From Mesorhizobium atlanticum (lineage in GTDB: Bacteria; Pseudomonadota; Alphaproteobacteria; Rhizobiales; Rhizobiaceae), in assembly GCF_003289965.1 (NCBI RefSeq), contig NZ_QMBQ01000008.1, positions 1 through 64,000 of the forward strand: a DNA stretch of 64,000 nucleotides, read 5' to 3'. Below the pieces are notes generated by a model that was given only the letters and a program-made list of their open reading frames with translations, had not been told where the DNA came from and ran no database searches. Shown piece by piece: positions 25,917 through 34,193 of the stretch; the first letter of the stretch is position 1, and each line of letters starts with the position of its first letter. The translations under genes and the position numbers were made by a program.

Positions 25917-27164
25917 TTACGGAGACTGGACGGCGGCACGCGTCTCCCGCATCGCTAGCGCGACGATTACGCCCGACAGGAACGTCAGCGCCGCGATTGC
26001 CGCGATCGCCGCGGCGAAGCCGAAGAAGTCGGCGATGAGACCGGCCGACAGCGCACCGATCGCATAGCCGAGGTCGCGCCAGAAGCGGTAGACGCTGAGC
26101 GAGCGCGCCCGCCAGGAGGGATGAGAGGCGTCCGAAACCGCCGCGATCAGGCTTGGATAGACCATCGCCGTGCCGAGGCCGAGCAGCAGGCTCGCCAGCA
26201 GCCACCAGCCAAAATCGCGCGTCAGGGCGGTCAAGAGAAGCCCCGCCGCCTGCACCCACATGCCGGCGACGATAAGCCCCTTGCGGCCCCAGCGGTCGCT
26301 CAGCGGCCCGGTCGCGACCTGCAGGATGCCCCATACCGCCGGATAGACGGCCTTGAGGATGCCGATGCGCTCGACGCCGAGCCCATTGGCCACGAAAAAG
26401 AGCGGGAACAGCCCCCAGCTCATGCCGTCGTTCAGATTGTTCACCAGGCCGGCTTGCGAAGCGGCGAACAAATTGCGGTCTCCGAACGAGGTCAGCATGA
26501 AGATCTCGCGGAAGCTGAGCGGTGAAGCCTGTTTTGGGTGGTTGGCCAGTTCCAGCCGCACATGCTCGCGCGTGTCGCGCACCAGCAGGATGGACAGCGT
26601 CGCACCCAGGATCGCATAGCCGACCCCGAGATAGATCGGCACCGGCCGCAGCCCGTAGCGGCCGGCGAGATAGCCGGTGAGGAATGCGGTGACGCCGACG
26701 GCGAGGTAGCCGGCGAACTCGTTGAGGCCGACGGCTAGTCCGCGTGATTTCGGCCCGACCAGATCGACCTTCATGATCACCGTCATCGACCAGGCCAAAC
26801 CCTGGTTGATACCGAGCAGCGCGTTGGCGGCGACGATCCAGCTCCAGCTAGGTGCCCAGATGATGATGAACGGCACCGGCAGTCCGAACAGCCAGCCGAG
26901 GATCAGCACGCGCTTGCGGCCCCATATGTCGGCGAGCTGGCCGGAGACGAGATTGGCGCAGGCCTTGACCACGCCGAAGCTGACGATGAAGGAGGTGACG
27001 AGCGTGGTGGAAGCGACGCCGAATTCCTCAGCGCCGATCAGCGGCACGACGGTCCGCTCGATGCCGACCATGCCGCCGACGAATGCGTTGATCAGCACCA
27101 GCAGCGAAAACTGCTTCCAGTTGGCCTTGAGGCCGAGCGCGACGGCGAGCGCCGCTGCGCTCAA
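25917..27164 (-). CDS. Major facilitator superfamily transporter
   Basis: 415 residues with about twelve membrane helices. The MFS loop 2-3 motif is GQLADIWGRKRVLILG and the mirrored one is GPLSDRWGRKGLIVAG. Its TTG start overlaps the MBL-fold gene's stop by four bases (TTGA), so the two are translated together and probably share substrate logic. With the ArsR-rhodanese regulator next door it may export a sulfur-containing compound (sulfite or thiol). Substrate not determinable. Confidence 0.88.
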   Translation of the reverse strand: MSAAALAVALGLKANWKQFSLLVLINAFVGGMVGIERTVVPLIGAEEFGVASTTLVTSFIVSFGVVKACANLVSGQLADIWGRKRVLILGWLFGLPVPFIIIWAPSWSWIVAANALLGINQGLAWSMTVIMKVDLVGPKSRGLAVGLNEFAGYLAVGVTAFLTGYLAGRYGLRPVPIYLGVGYAILGATLSILLVRDTREHVRLELANHPKQASPLSFREIFMLTSFGDRNLFAASQAGLVNNLNDGMSWGLFPLFFVANGLGVERIGILKAVYPAVWGILQVATGPLSDRWGRKGLIVAGMWVQAAGLLLTALTRDFGWWLLASLLLGLGTAMVYPSLIAAVSDASHPSWRARSLSVYRFWRDLGYAIGALSAGLIADFFGFAAAIAAIAALTFLSGVIVALAMRETRAAVQSP

Positions 27165-27892
27165 GATTTTGCCCCGGCGTTGACGGCCCGGGTCCGGGCG
27201 GCCTCCGGCGGCGGGGGAGGGATGTCTGCGGTCATGGCGGTGATGAACTCACCCTCGTCCTCGATGCGGAACGCCTTGTTGAAACGCCGCTCGAAGCCGA
27301 TGGTCGATGTCGGTTTGCCGCTCAGCGAGCGGCCGCAGACCGAGCCCGAATAGGCGCCCGGCAGCACCTCGATATGATCCGGCAATTCCTTCAGCCGGCG
27401 CACGCTGGAGAAAAGCGCGCGCGCCCCGTCCTCGGCGCTGGAAGCGAGCTCTGTGCGGCCAAGATCGCCCACCATCAGCGTGTGCCCGGTGAGCACGAAC
27501 CAGGGTTCGGCCGACCGTGTCCGGTCGGTGACGAGAAGGCTCAGATGCTCCGGCGTGTGACCCGGCGTGTGCATCACGGTCGCCGTGACATTGCCGAGCC
27601 CGAGCACCTCGCCGTCCTTGACGCGCCGGAACGGGAAGCCTGCTTCGGCGCCTTCGAACAGCACGTATTCGGCGCCGGTTGCCTCGGCGAGCGCGCGTCC
27701 CGCCGAGATATGGTCGGCATGGATATGCGTATCGACAACATAGAGGATGCGCATACCGGTCGCGCGCGCCGCCTCGACATAGGGCGCGATGTCGCCGACC
27801 GGATCGACCACCGCCGCTGACGCCTTGCCGCCGCAGCCGAACAGATAGGAAGCGGCGACCGGATCGGTGTGCAGGAACTGCCTGAGAATCAT
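27161..27892 (-). CDS. ETHE1/Blh-like metallo-beta-lactamase-fold hydrolase or persulfide dioxygenase
   Basis: 243 residues. The metal motif THIHADH is at 55-61, the second ligand His is in HTPGHTPEH (about 109-117), and GDLGRTEL supplies the metal-bridging Asp. It fits glyoxalase II/ETHE1-like enzymes, including persulfide dioxygenases and Blh of the BigR operon. The fused ArsR-rhodanese regulator divergent from it argues for persulfide or thiosulfate chemistry rather than glyoxalase II. The MFS transporter gene overlaps its stop. Transcription probably starts in the region with the 28-bp palindrome. Confidence 0.82.
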   Translation of the reverse strand: MILRQFLHTDPVAASYLFGCGGKASAAVVDPVGDIAPYVEAARATGMRILYVVDTHIHADHISAGRALAEATGAEYVLFEGAEAGFPFRRVKDGEVLGLGNVTATVMHTPGHTPEHLSLLVTDRTRSAEPWFVLTGHTLMVGDLGRTELASSAEDGARALFSSVRRLKELPDHIEVLPGAYSGSVCGRSLSGKPTSTIGFERRFNKAFRIEDEGEFITAMTADIPPPPPEAARTRAVNAGAKS

Positions 27893-27953
27893 CGCTTGCT
27901 CCGATCGGGCAATTGTGTCGGGACGGGTCTGGCTTGACAGGTGAGGTTCAAGT

Positions 27954-27981
27954 CGTCATTCAATAATTCTATTGAATGACG
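27954..27981. promoter_or_regulatory. Perfect palindrome, candidate ArsR operator
   Basis: Arms cgtcattcaata (27954-27965) and tattgaatgacg (27970-27981) are perfect 12-bp complements around the spacer attc. It lies between the divergent MBL-fold and ArsR-rhodanese genes, 20 bp from the latter's ATG. Sites of ATTC/GAAT type are known for SqrR/BigR-like persulfide sensors, which supports regulation by the neighbouring gene. Confidence 0.8.
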
Positions 27982-28000
27982 ATGCGTCGCAGAAGGACCG

Positions 28001-28672
28001 ATGTCAATCCGCAATCCGAAGCAGGCGCTCTACGAACAGTTCGCGATCGTTGCCAAGGCGCTCGGGCATCCGCTGCGCCTGGAGATGATCGAGCATCTGG
28101 CGCAAGGCGCCCGAAGCGTCGAGGCGCTCGCCGCGAAGCTCGGCCAGCCAGTCGCCAACATCTCGCAGCATCTCCAGGCGCTGCGCCGCGCCGGCATCGT
28201 CTCGGCCGAGCGTGACGGCAAATTCGTGCATTATTCGCTGGCCGATGACAGCGTGCTTTCCGCCTTCGCTTCGGTGCGCGGCGTTGCCGAGCGGCGGCTT
28301 GCCGAGGTCGACCGCATCGTGCGCGGCTATTTCGACGCGCGCGACGACATGCGGCCTGTCACGCGGGGCGAACTCCAGACGCTGATGCGCGATGGGCTGG
28401 TGACGTTGATCGACGTCCGTCCGGCGGACGAGTTCGCGCTCGGCCATGTGCCCGGAGCGATCAATGTCCCGCTGGGCGAAATCAAGGCGTGGTCGGCCGG
28501 CACCGATGCCAGCAAGGAAGTCGTCGCCTATTGCCGCGGCCCGTGGTGCGTGATGTCCTTCGAGGCTGTCGCGGCGCTGCGCTCGCTCGGTCATCCCGCG
28601 CGCCGCCTCGAGGACGGCATGCCGGAATGGAAAGCCGCTGGCCTGCCGGTGGAGGTGGCCGATCGAGAGTGA
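28001..28672 (+). CDS. ArsR-family repressor fused to a rhodanese domain
   Basis: 223 residues. An ArsR winged helix covers about 1-105 (LGHPLRLEMIEHLAQG and GQPVANISQHLQALRRAGIV). A rhodanese domain follows (about 118-220), with TLIDVRPADEFALGHVPGAI and the active-site loop C178-R-G-P-W-C183. The ArsR part contains no cysteine, so a sulfane-sulfur signal would have to be taken up by the rhodanese cysteines. The divergent persulfide-type MBL gene and its MFS partner are likely targets through the palindrome at 27954-27981. ATG at 28001 with agaagga upstream. Confidence 0.9.
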   Translation: MSIRNPKQALYEQFAIVAKALGHPLRLEMIEHLAQGARSVEALAAKLGQPVANISQHLQALRRAGIVSAERDGKFVHYSLADDSVLSAFASVRGVAERRLAEVDRIVRGYFDARDDMRPVTRGELQTLMRDGLVTLIDVRPADEFALGHVPGAINVPLGEIKAWSAGTDASKEVVAYCRGPWCVMSFEAVAALRSLGHPARRLEDGMPEWKAAGLPVEVADRE

Positions 28673-28674
28673 TG

Positions 28675-30669
28675 TCAGCGCTCCGGCAATCCTGCCAGCT
28701 TCAAGCCTTCGACCACCTGGTTTGCCCATTCCGGGGTGTTGCGGAAGACAGGCAGCAACCGGAATCGCTCGATCGTGAAGCCCGGCTGGGCGGCCATGAG
28801 CTTTTGTGCGGCCCAGCGGGCGGTCTCCAGGTCGCCCTCCATGGCCGACCAGGCGGCGAGATAGCGATAGGACGTGATGATGTCGGGGTGGGCGGCGATG
28901 ACCTCACGGGCGATCGCGACGGCCTGGGAAAGGGAGCCCGCCTTGGCCAAGGCGTAGCCCATTCCCAGTCTCACGGCGAACGCGAACGGATCCATTGGGC
29001 TAAGCGTCATCGCCCGCTGGAACCATTGCGAGGCATAGGCGGCTTCGCCCCTGTAGATCGCGATCCAGCCACGGCGTGCCCATGCCCACGCATTGTTCGG
29101 ATCAAGCGCGAGCGCCTTTTCGATGAAGGCGGCGGCGCGCTCCTGGTCACCACCCATGCTCAATGCCGCGCCGGCGGCGGTCAACGCGGTTGGATCATCG
29201 CCGATCGAGCCGGCTGCCTCGACCGCCGCCACCGCCTTTTCCAGCTCGCTTTCCGGGTTCTCGGCCCACAGAAACACGGCGTTCGAGGCGTGGCACCATG
29301 CTAGCAGCGCGTGCGCGCGACCATAGGCTGGATCGACCGCGATCGCTTTCTTGAGCAGCTCTATTGCCAGGTCGTTGGTGTCCTTGCGGCGGCCCCAAAT
29401 GTTCGGATAGGCGCGCATGACGAAATCATACGCCCGCTGGCTGGTCGGCGGCTTGCGGCTGGCTAGCTTTATCTCGGCGCCGCGGATGGCAGGATGGATG
29501 GCGCCCGCCACCTGTGCCGCGATCCTGTCCTGGAACTCGAAGACATCCTCTGTCGCGCCCTCGTAGCGCTCGGACCATAGCTGTGTCCTCGTCTCAGCAT
29601 CGACCAACTGCACGGAAATGCGCAGCCGGTCGCCGCCCCGCCGAACCGTGCCTTCGACCACGTAGTTGACGCCAAGTTCCCGGCCGACGTCACGCACGTC
29701 GACGAAGCGGCCCTTATAGGTGAAGGCGGACTGGCGCGCGATGACGAAGAAATCGCGCACGCGTGAAAGCGCGGCCGTTATCTCCTCGACGACGCCGTCG
29801 GCGAAATATTCGTCGTCCGCTCCGCCAAGATTGTCGAAGGGCATCACGGCCACCGAGGGCTGGTCATGCGGTCTCACCGGGTTGGCGACAGGCTGAGCCG
29901 GCTGAGCGGCGTCGTGCGTCGACGCGGCCTGGCGATTTCCGTCACGCGCTTGCAGCGACACCGCCAGTGACTGCGTCTGTGCCTCGGGTTCCACGCCCAG
30001 ATGCTTCTTCAGCAGCGCGCGGCAGGATTCCAACTGGCGCAGGGCAGCATTTTCGTGGCCCCTCGCGGCGTGGATGCGCATCAATGCCCGATGTGCCGGC
30101 TCAGCGGTCGGATCCGAGGCGAGCAGCCTTTCCGCCAGCCGTTCGCATGCCGCTTCATTCGCGGAGTCTGGTTTGGGCAGCGCCAGGCTCAGCCGTTCCA
30201 CCAACTGCAGCGCCTTCTGCCGGTATCTGATCTGGTAGGGGCCGAACCATTCATCCAGACCGTCGGGAATGACTTCGCCCGCCAGGACATCGCCTCGGTA
30301 GAGATCGGCGGCGAAGGCGAGGTCCGCGGTGCCGTTTTCGGCGAGCTTCCGCTCAAAGAGCCAGACGTCCGCTTCATCCGGACCGGCCGTCAGCGCGAGT
30401 GTTTCCTGATCCCCCTCGATGGAAATGGCCGCGTCGCCGGCGGCGGGAAACCATCGCCTGATGTCGGCAAGGGCCTGGCGCAGGCTGTTGCGCGACTGCG
30501 CGTCGCCTCGTCCCGGCCAAAATCCTTCGGCAAGCCGTTCGCGGCGATGGCCGCGGCGACCCGCCAGGACCAGGGCGGCGAAAAGCAGCGCGGACTTGCG
30601 CGTTGCGAAGCGGGCGGGCTGCCCCTCTGCGGAAGTCACTTCGAGACCGCCAAGCAACCGGATGCGCAC
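28675..30669 (-). CDS. SARP-type (BTAD) regulator with TolB-like and TPR domains
   Basis: 664 residues. The N-terminal OmpR-like/BTAD part (1-230) begins MRIRLLGGLEVTSAEG and includes the helical BTAD stretch LAERLLASDPTAEPAHRALM. A TolB-like N-terminal domain follows around 265-400 (VAVMPFDNLGGADDEYFADG, then LGVNYVVEGTVRRGGDRLRI). TPR repeats then run to the C-terminus. No ATPase or nucleotide cyclase domain. This architecture is common in rhizobial sensors of unknown signal. It converges on the ArsR-rhodanese gene, two bases apart. Confidence 0.88.
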   Translation of the reverse strand: MRIRLLGGLEVTSAEGQPARFATRKSALLFAALVLAGRRGHRRERLAEGFWPGRGDAQSRNSLRQALADIRRWFPAAGDAAISIEGDQETLALTAGPDEADVWLFERKLAENGTADLAFAADLYRGDVLAGEVIPDGLDEWFGPYQIRYRQKALQLVERLSLALPKPDSANEAACERLAERLLASDPTAEPAHRALMRIHAARGHENAALRQLESCRALLKKHLGVEPEAQTQSLAVSLQARDGNRQAASTHDAAQPAQPVANPVRPHDQPSVAVMPFDNLGGADDEYFADGVVEEITAALSRVRDFFVIARQSAFTYKGRFVDVRDVGRELGVNYVVEGTVRRGGDRLRISVQLVDAETRTQLWSERYEGATEDVFEFQDRIAAQVAGAIHPAIRGAEIKLASRKPPTSQRAYDFVMRAYPNIWGRRKDTNDLAIELLKKAIAVDPAYGRAHALLAWCHASNAVFLWAENPESELEKAVAAVEAAGSIGDDPTALTAAGAALSMGGDQERAAAFIEKALALDPNNAWAWARRGWIAIYRGEAAYASQWFQRAMTLSPMDPFAFAVRLGMGYALAKAGSLSQAVAIAREVIAAHPDIITSYRYLAAWSAMEGDLETARWAAQKLMAAQPGFTIERFRLLPVFRNTPEWANQVVEGLKLAGLPER

Positions 30670-30839
30670 GACGTCCCTCCGAAATTCGAACGCGGCTACA
30701 GAATAGCACCTTCGCCGGTCGATTTAACGCGGATTTAACGGCGATCCGCCGGACCTTCCGCGATGATTTACGCTCGGCCGAACAACCGCAAATCGCCGCC
30801 GTGACAAGCTGCTGCCGTAACCTGGAACGGGAGAGCGAA

Positions 30840-31082
30840 ATGGCTAATACGGAGACTCATGCGAAGACCCACGCATCGAACCCTTGGCCGCTTGGGGCAG
30901 TGTCGAGAAGCGCGGCGGCAGCAGTCGCTGCCTTCGTGGCATGGCGGCGCGCCATTGCGGGACGCAGGGCGTTGGCAGACCTGACGCCCCATGAGTTGAG
31001 GGACATCGGCTGTCCGGAACTCTCTGCGCCGAAGTTCGTCGTCAGGGTCGGCCTCATGACGGACCTGATGTCGATGAGATGA
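30840..31082 (+). CDS. DUF1127 small basic protein
   Basis: 80 residues. A hydrophobic Ala-rich stretch (SRSAAAAVAAFVAWRRAIAG) is followed by the DUF1127 core RRALADLTPHELRDIGCPEL. In alphaproteobacteria DUF1127 proteins can take part in RNA turnover and phosphate or stress responses. It has gggagagc as ribosome site. The position between a regulator and a small unrecognised gene gives no further clue. The longer frame upstream of the ATG is non-coding. Confidence 0.85.
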   Translation: MANTETHAKTHASNPWPLGAVSRSAAAAVAAFVAWRRAIAGRRALADLTPHELRDIGCPELSAPKFVVRVGLMTDLMSMR

Positions 31083-31152
31083 GGTTCGCCAACTATCTCG
31101 CGTCACTCAAAAACCTGCGCGGCGCTGCCATCGCCAATCATGGAGGGCAATA

Positions 31153-31383
31153 ATGCATGTGAGGGCTGACACGCCGATTGCACCCACGACACTTTCGCGA
31201 GCGGAGGCGCTGAGCATCCTTTCAGCCGGTATCGCAGGGCCATGCTGTGGCGAGGCCAATGAGATGCTGGCCTGGCTCTATCTGCTGCCACCCAACGAGC
31301 CAGCATCCAGCGACACGGGCGCCGAACCTCCTCTCGATTGTCCCCGGCTGTGGCTTCGCCTGCGCAGTCTCTTTCGGACTTGA
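31153..31383 (+). CDS. Possible 76-residue protein, unknown
   Basis: An ATG preceded by ggagggcaata encodes MHVRADTPIAPTTLSRAEAL, continuing with GIAGPCCGEANEMLAWLYLL. The ribosome site is good and the first 50 residues have a credible amphipathic composition, but the tail is arginine-rich and no family is recognised. It is 70 bp downstream of the DUF1127 gene on the same strand. Real or spurious cannot be settled from this sequence. The stretch 31384-31591 shows no gene. Confidence 0.4.
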   Translation: MHVRADTPIAPTTLSRAEALSILSAGIAGPCCGEANEMLAWLYLLPPNEPASSDTGAEPPLDCPRLWLRLRSLFRT

Positions 31384-31591
31384 CCTTGCCGACATTGCCC
31401 TCCCGTGGAGGCTCGGTAAGGCCACTTAGAAGGCCCCGCCTGTAATCTGGGCGCCGGTTTCGGCAATCGGCATCGGGATTGGGTTGCGAGGCTTGGGGGC
31501 GGCGTGCCGGCGGGATCGAACTGGAACGTGCCACGGCACCGACAAGCTGATACATTCCTCGATGCCTTCATTAATCGGGCGGAGGGTCACG

Positions 31592-32314
31592 ATGTCTGCG
31601 CGTTTTTATTCGCTCCTGCTGGCGCTTCTGCTGGCTGCACCCGGCGCCTTTGCCGAGACGCTGAAGCTTCCGGACAATCTGACGGGGTTCGGTTCCCCTG
31701 CCGGCGAGAGCTTTCTTGCCGAAAGCACAGCGAAGGAAGCCTATTTCCCCCTCGCGAGCAATTTTCTCACGCAAAAGACGCAGGCCTATTGCGGCGTGGC
31801 CAGCATCGTCATGGTGCTGAACGCGCTCAACGTTCCGGCGCCCGCAGTGCCCGAATACGAACCCTATAAAACATTCACGCAGGATAATGTTCTGAACGAC
31901 CGCACGGAGACCATTCTTCCTCGCCAGGTCCTGGACAAGCAGGGAATGACGCTCGACCAGATCGGGGCCATTCTATCCACCCAGCCGATCAAGGCCGAGG
32001 TCCGCCACGCCTCGGATGCCAGCCTTGAGCAGTTCCGCACCCAGGCCAGTTCGTTCCTTGCCAAACCCGGGCACTTCGTCATCGTCAACTATCTGCGCAA
32101 GGCGATGGGCCAGGAGAAGGGCGGGCATATATCCCCACTGGCCGCTTACGACGAGAAAGCGGACAGATTCCTGATCCTCGATGTCGCCCGCTACAAATAC
32201 CCGCCGGTATGGGTGAAAACGACCGACTTGTTCGGAGCTATGAACACGGTCGACAGCGACAATGAGAACAAGACCCGCGGATATGTGCTGATATCGTCGC
32301 CTTCGGGAGAGTAG
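31592..32314 (+). CDS. Exported phytochelatin-synthase-like cysteine protease
   Basis: 240 residues with an N-terminal signal peptide (YSLLLALLLAAPGAFA, cleavage near residue 21). The papain-like PCS catalytic core is present: Cys67 in QAYCGVASIV, His179 in KGGHISPLAAYD and Asp197 in LILDVARY. The spacing His-Asp (18) equals plant PCS and Cys-His (112) is close. Bacterial single-domain forms such as that of Nostoc mainly deglycinate glutathione and glutathione conjugates. The export signal places it in the periplasm. ATG chosen because gcggagggtcacg precedes it and the signal peptide starts there. Confidence 0.88.
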   Translation: MSARFYSLLLALLLAAPGAFAETLKLPDNLTGFGSPAGESFLAESTAKEAYFPLASNFLTQKTQAYCGVASIVMVLNALNVPAPAVPEYEPYKTFTQDNVLNDRTETILPRQVLDKQGMTLDQIGAILSTQPIKAEVRHASDASLEQFRTQASSFLAKPGHFVIVNYLRKAMGQEKGGHISPLAAYDEKADRFLILDVARYKYPPVWVKTTDLFGAMNTVDSDNENKTRGYVLISSPSGE

Positions 32315-32387
32315 TTCAGCCGTACTTCCAGCGGGGAAGGCCCACAGGGACACAGTTGCGGAAGTCTGCGGGCGCGCTCGCGACGTA

Positions 32388-32403
32388 GCCCGCCCTTGCG
32401 GGC
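32388..32403. terminator. Hairpin between convergent genes
   Basis: GCCCGC-CCTT-GCGGGC forms a 6-bp stem between the ends of the PCS-like gene and efp, which converge. It is short and lacks T-runs on either side, so it is a weak bidirectional terminator candidate. Confidence 0.35.
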
Positions 32404-32433
32404 GAGCTGTGCTACTCGTGCCGCCGTAAAATA

Positions 32434-33003
32434 TCAGTCCTTGGCGCGCTCGACGTAAGAACCGTCGGCGGTCATCACCACGATGCGCGTACCGGCGGAG
32501 ATGTGCGGCGGCACGGCTGTGCGCACGCCGTTGGAGAGCACGGCGGGCTTATAGGAGGAAGATGCGGTCTGGCCCTTGGTGACCGGCTCGGTTTCCACAA
32601 CCTCGAAGACGGCGCGCTGCGGCAGAACCAGCGAGATCGGCACGCCGTTGAACTGCGCGAGCTGGACGGCCATGCCTTCCTGCAGATAGGGCGCCATGTC
32701 GCCGACCACGGCTTCCGAAGCGACGACCTGGTCGTAGCTTTCCGGGTTCATGAAATGAAAGCCTTCGCCGTCGGAATAGAGGAAGGTGTGCTCGCGCTCC
32801 TCGACATAAGCGCGCTCGACCATTTCGGTTGTGCGGTAGCGTTCCGACACCTTCACCCCGTCGCCGATGCGGCGCATGTCGAGCTGGGTCACGGGCGTGC
32901 CCTTGCCAGGGTGGATGTTTTCGGCAAAGAGGATGACATAGAGCTTGCCGTCCTTATCGACGACGTTGCCTTTGCGTAAGGAACTGGCGATGACCTTGAC
33001 CAC
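32434..33003 (-). CDS. efp: Translation elongation factor P
   Basis: 189 residues, the normal EF-P length, with three beta-barrel domains. The modification site is the conserved Lys34 in ENIHPGKGTPVTQ, the residue beta-lysylated by EpmA. The C-terminus TRIVVMTADGSYVERAKD and GQTASSSYKPAVLSNGVRT are canonical. The start is a GTG at 33003 giving MVKVIASSLRKG. EF-P relieves ribosome stalling at polyproline. It is divergent from epmA, 129 bp away, with each gene having its own promoter space. Confidence 0.97.
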   Translation of the reverse strand: MVKVIASSLRKGNVVDKDGKLYVILFAENIHPGKGTPVTQLDMRRIGDGVKVSERYRTTEMVERAYVEEREHTFLYSDGEGFHFMNPESYDQVVASEAVVGDMAPYLQEGMAVQLAQFNGVPISLVLPQRAVFEVVETEPVTKGQTASSSYKPAVLSNGVRTAVPPHISAGTRIVVMTADGSYVERAKD

Positions 33004-33132
33004 GATATTCGATCCCGTTCGAGTTTTTCGGCCTGCAAGCGTCGATTTCCGCGAAGCGGCGACGGCGGCCATCGCGTGCGCCCTAGCGCATCTTGCGCCG
33101 AACCGCCAGTCTTCCGCGCGATTTTCCTGCCT

Positions 33133-34173
33133 ATGACCGCCGCCTCGCCCTGGTGGACGCCCCATATCCATGCCGATCGCCGGCCACGGCTGATGGCGCG
33201 CAATGCCATCGTAGCCGCGCTTCGCGGCTGGTTCGTTGAGCGCGATTTCATCGAGGTGACGACCTCGGCGCTGCAGGTTTCGCCAGGCAACGAGGCGCAT
33301 CTTTCCGCCTTCGCCACCGAGGCGATCGGGCCCGATGCGTCGCGCCGGCCGCTCTATCTCCACACCTCGCCGGAATTCGCCTGCAAGAAGCTGCTTGCCG
33401 CCGGCGAGGAGCGCATCTTCAGCCTCGGCCCCGTCTGGCGCAACCGCGAGCGCGGGCCGCTGCATCATCCCGAATTCACCATGCTTGAGTGGTACCGCGT
33501 CGGCGAAACTTACGAGCGCCTGATGGACGACTGCGCCGAATTCCTGGCGCTCGCGGCGGAGAAGGCCGGCGCCAGGAGTTTGCGTTTTCGCGGGCGCGAG
33601 GCCGACCCCTTCGCAGAGCCGGAGCGGCTGAGTGTGGCGGAGGCCTTCGCTCGATTTGCCGGCATCGATCTTCTGGCGACCGTCGCGGCAGACGGGAGCA
33701 CGGATCGTGGCGGACTTCATGCCGCCCTGGTCCGAGCTGGCCTGCGCACCGCGCCCGACGACAATTGGGCCGATCTGTTCAGCCGGGTGATGGTGGAGAG
33801 GATCGAACCGGCGCTGGGGCAGGGGCGGGCCACCATCCTTTACGGCTATCCGATTGCGGAGGCGGCACTTGCCCGGCCGAGCGCCAGGGATCCGCGCGTC
33901 GCCGAGCGCTTCGAGCTCTATTGCTGCGGCGTCGAGCTCGCCAATGCCTTTGGCGAGCTGACCGACCCGGCAGAGCAGCGCCGCCGTTTCCTCGCCGAGA
34001 TGGACGAGAAGGAGCGCATCTATGGCGAGCGCTATCCGCTGGATGAGGATTTCCTCGCGGCTTTGGCGATAATGCCGCAGGCAAGCGGGTCAGCGCTGGG
34101 CTTCGACCGGCTGGTGATGCTGGCGACGGGGGCAACGAGGATCGAGGACGTGATCTGGGCGCCGGTGGCGTGA
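33133..34173 (+). CDS. epmA: EF-P--(R)-beta-lysine ligase
   Basis: 346 residues, the catalytic part of a class II lysyl-tRNA synthetase without the anticodon domain (EpmA/PoxA/GenX). Motif 2 is GPVWRNRERGPLHHPEFTMLEWYR. Motif 3 lies near GSALGFDRLVMLATGATRIEDV. It attaches (R)-beta-lysine to Lys34 of EF-P. The ATG at 33133 gives the family length; the frame upstream (33076) adds 19 unlikely residues. EpmB, which makes (R)-beta-lysine, is not next to it, though the pair often cluster. Confidence 0.95.
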   Translation: MTAASPWWTPHIHADRRPRLMARNAIVAALRGWFVERDFIEVTTSALQVSPGNEAHLSAFATEAIGPDASRRPLYLHTSPEFACKKLLAAGEERIFSLGPVWRNRERGPLHHPEFTMLEWYRVGETYERLMDDCAEFLALAAEKAGARSLRFRGREADPFAEPERLSVAEAFARFAGIDLLATVAADGSTDRGGLHAALVRAGLRTAPDDNWADLFSRVMVERIEPALGQGRATILYGYPIAEAALARPSARDPRVAERFELYCCGVELANAFGELTDPAEQRRRFLAEMDEKERIYGERYPLDEDFLAALAIMPQASGSALGFDRLVMLATGATRIEDVIWAPVA

Positions 34174-34193
34174 TCCCGGCTGCGTCAGCCCCT

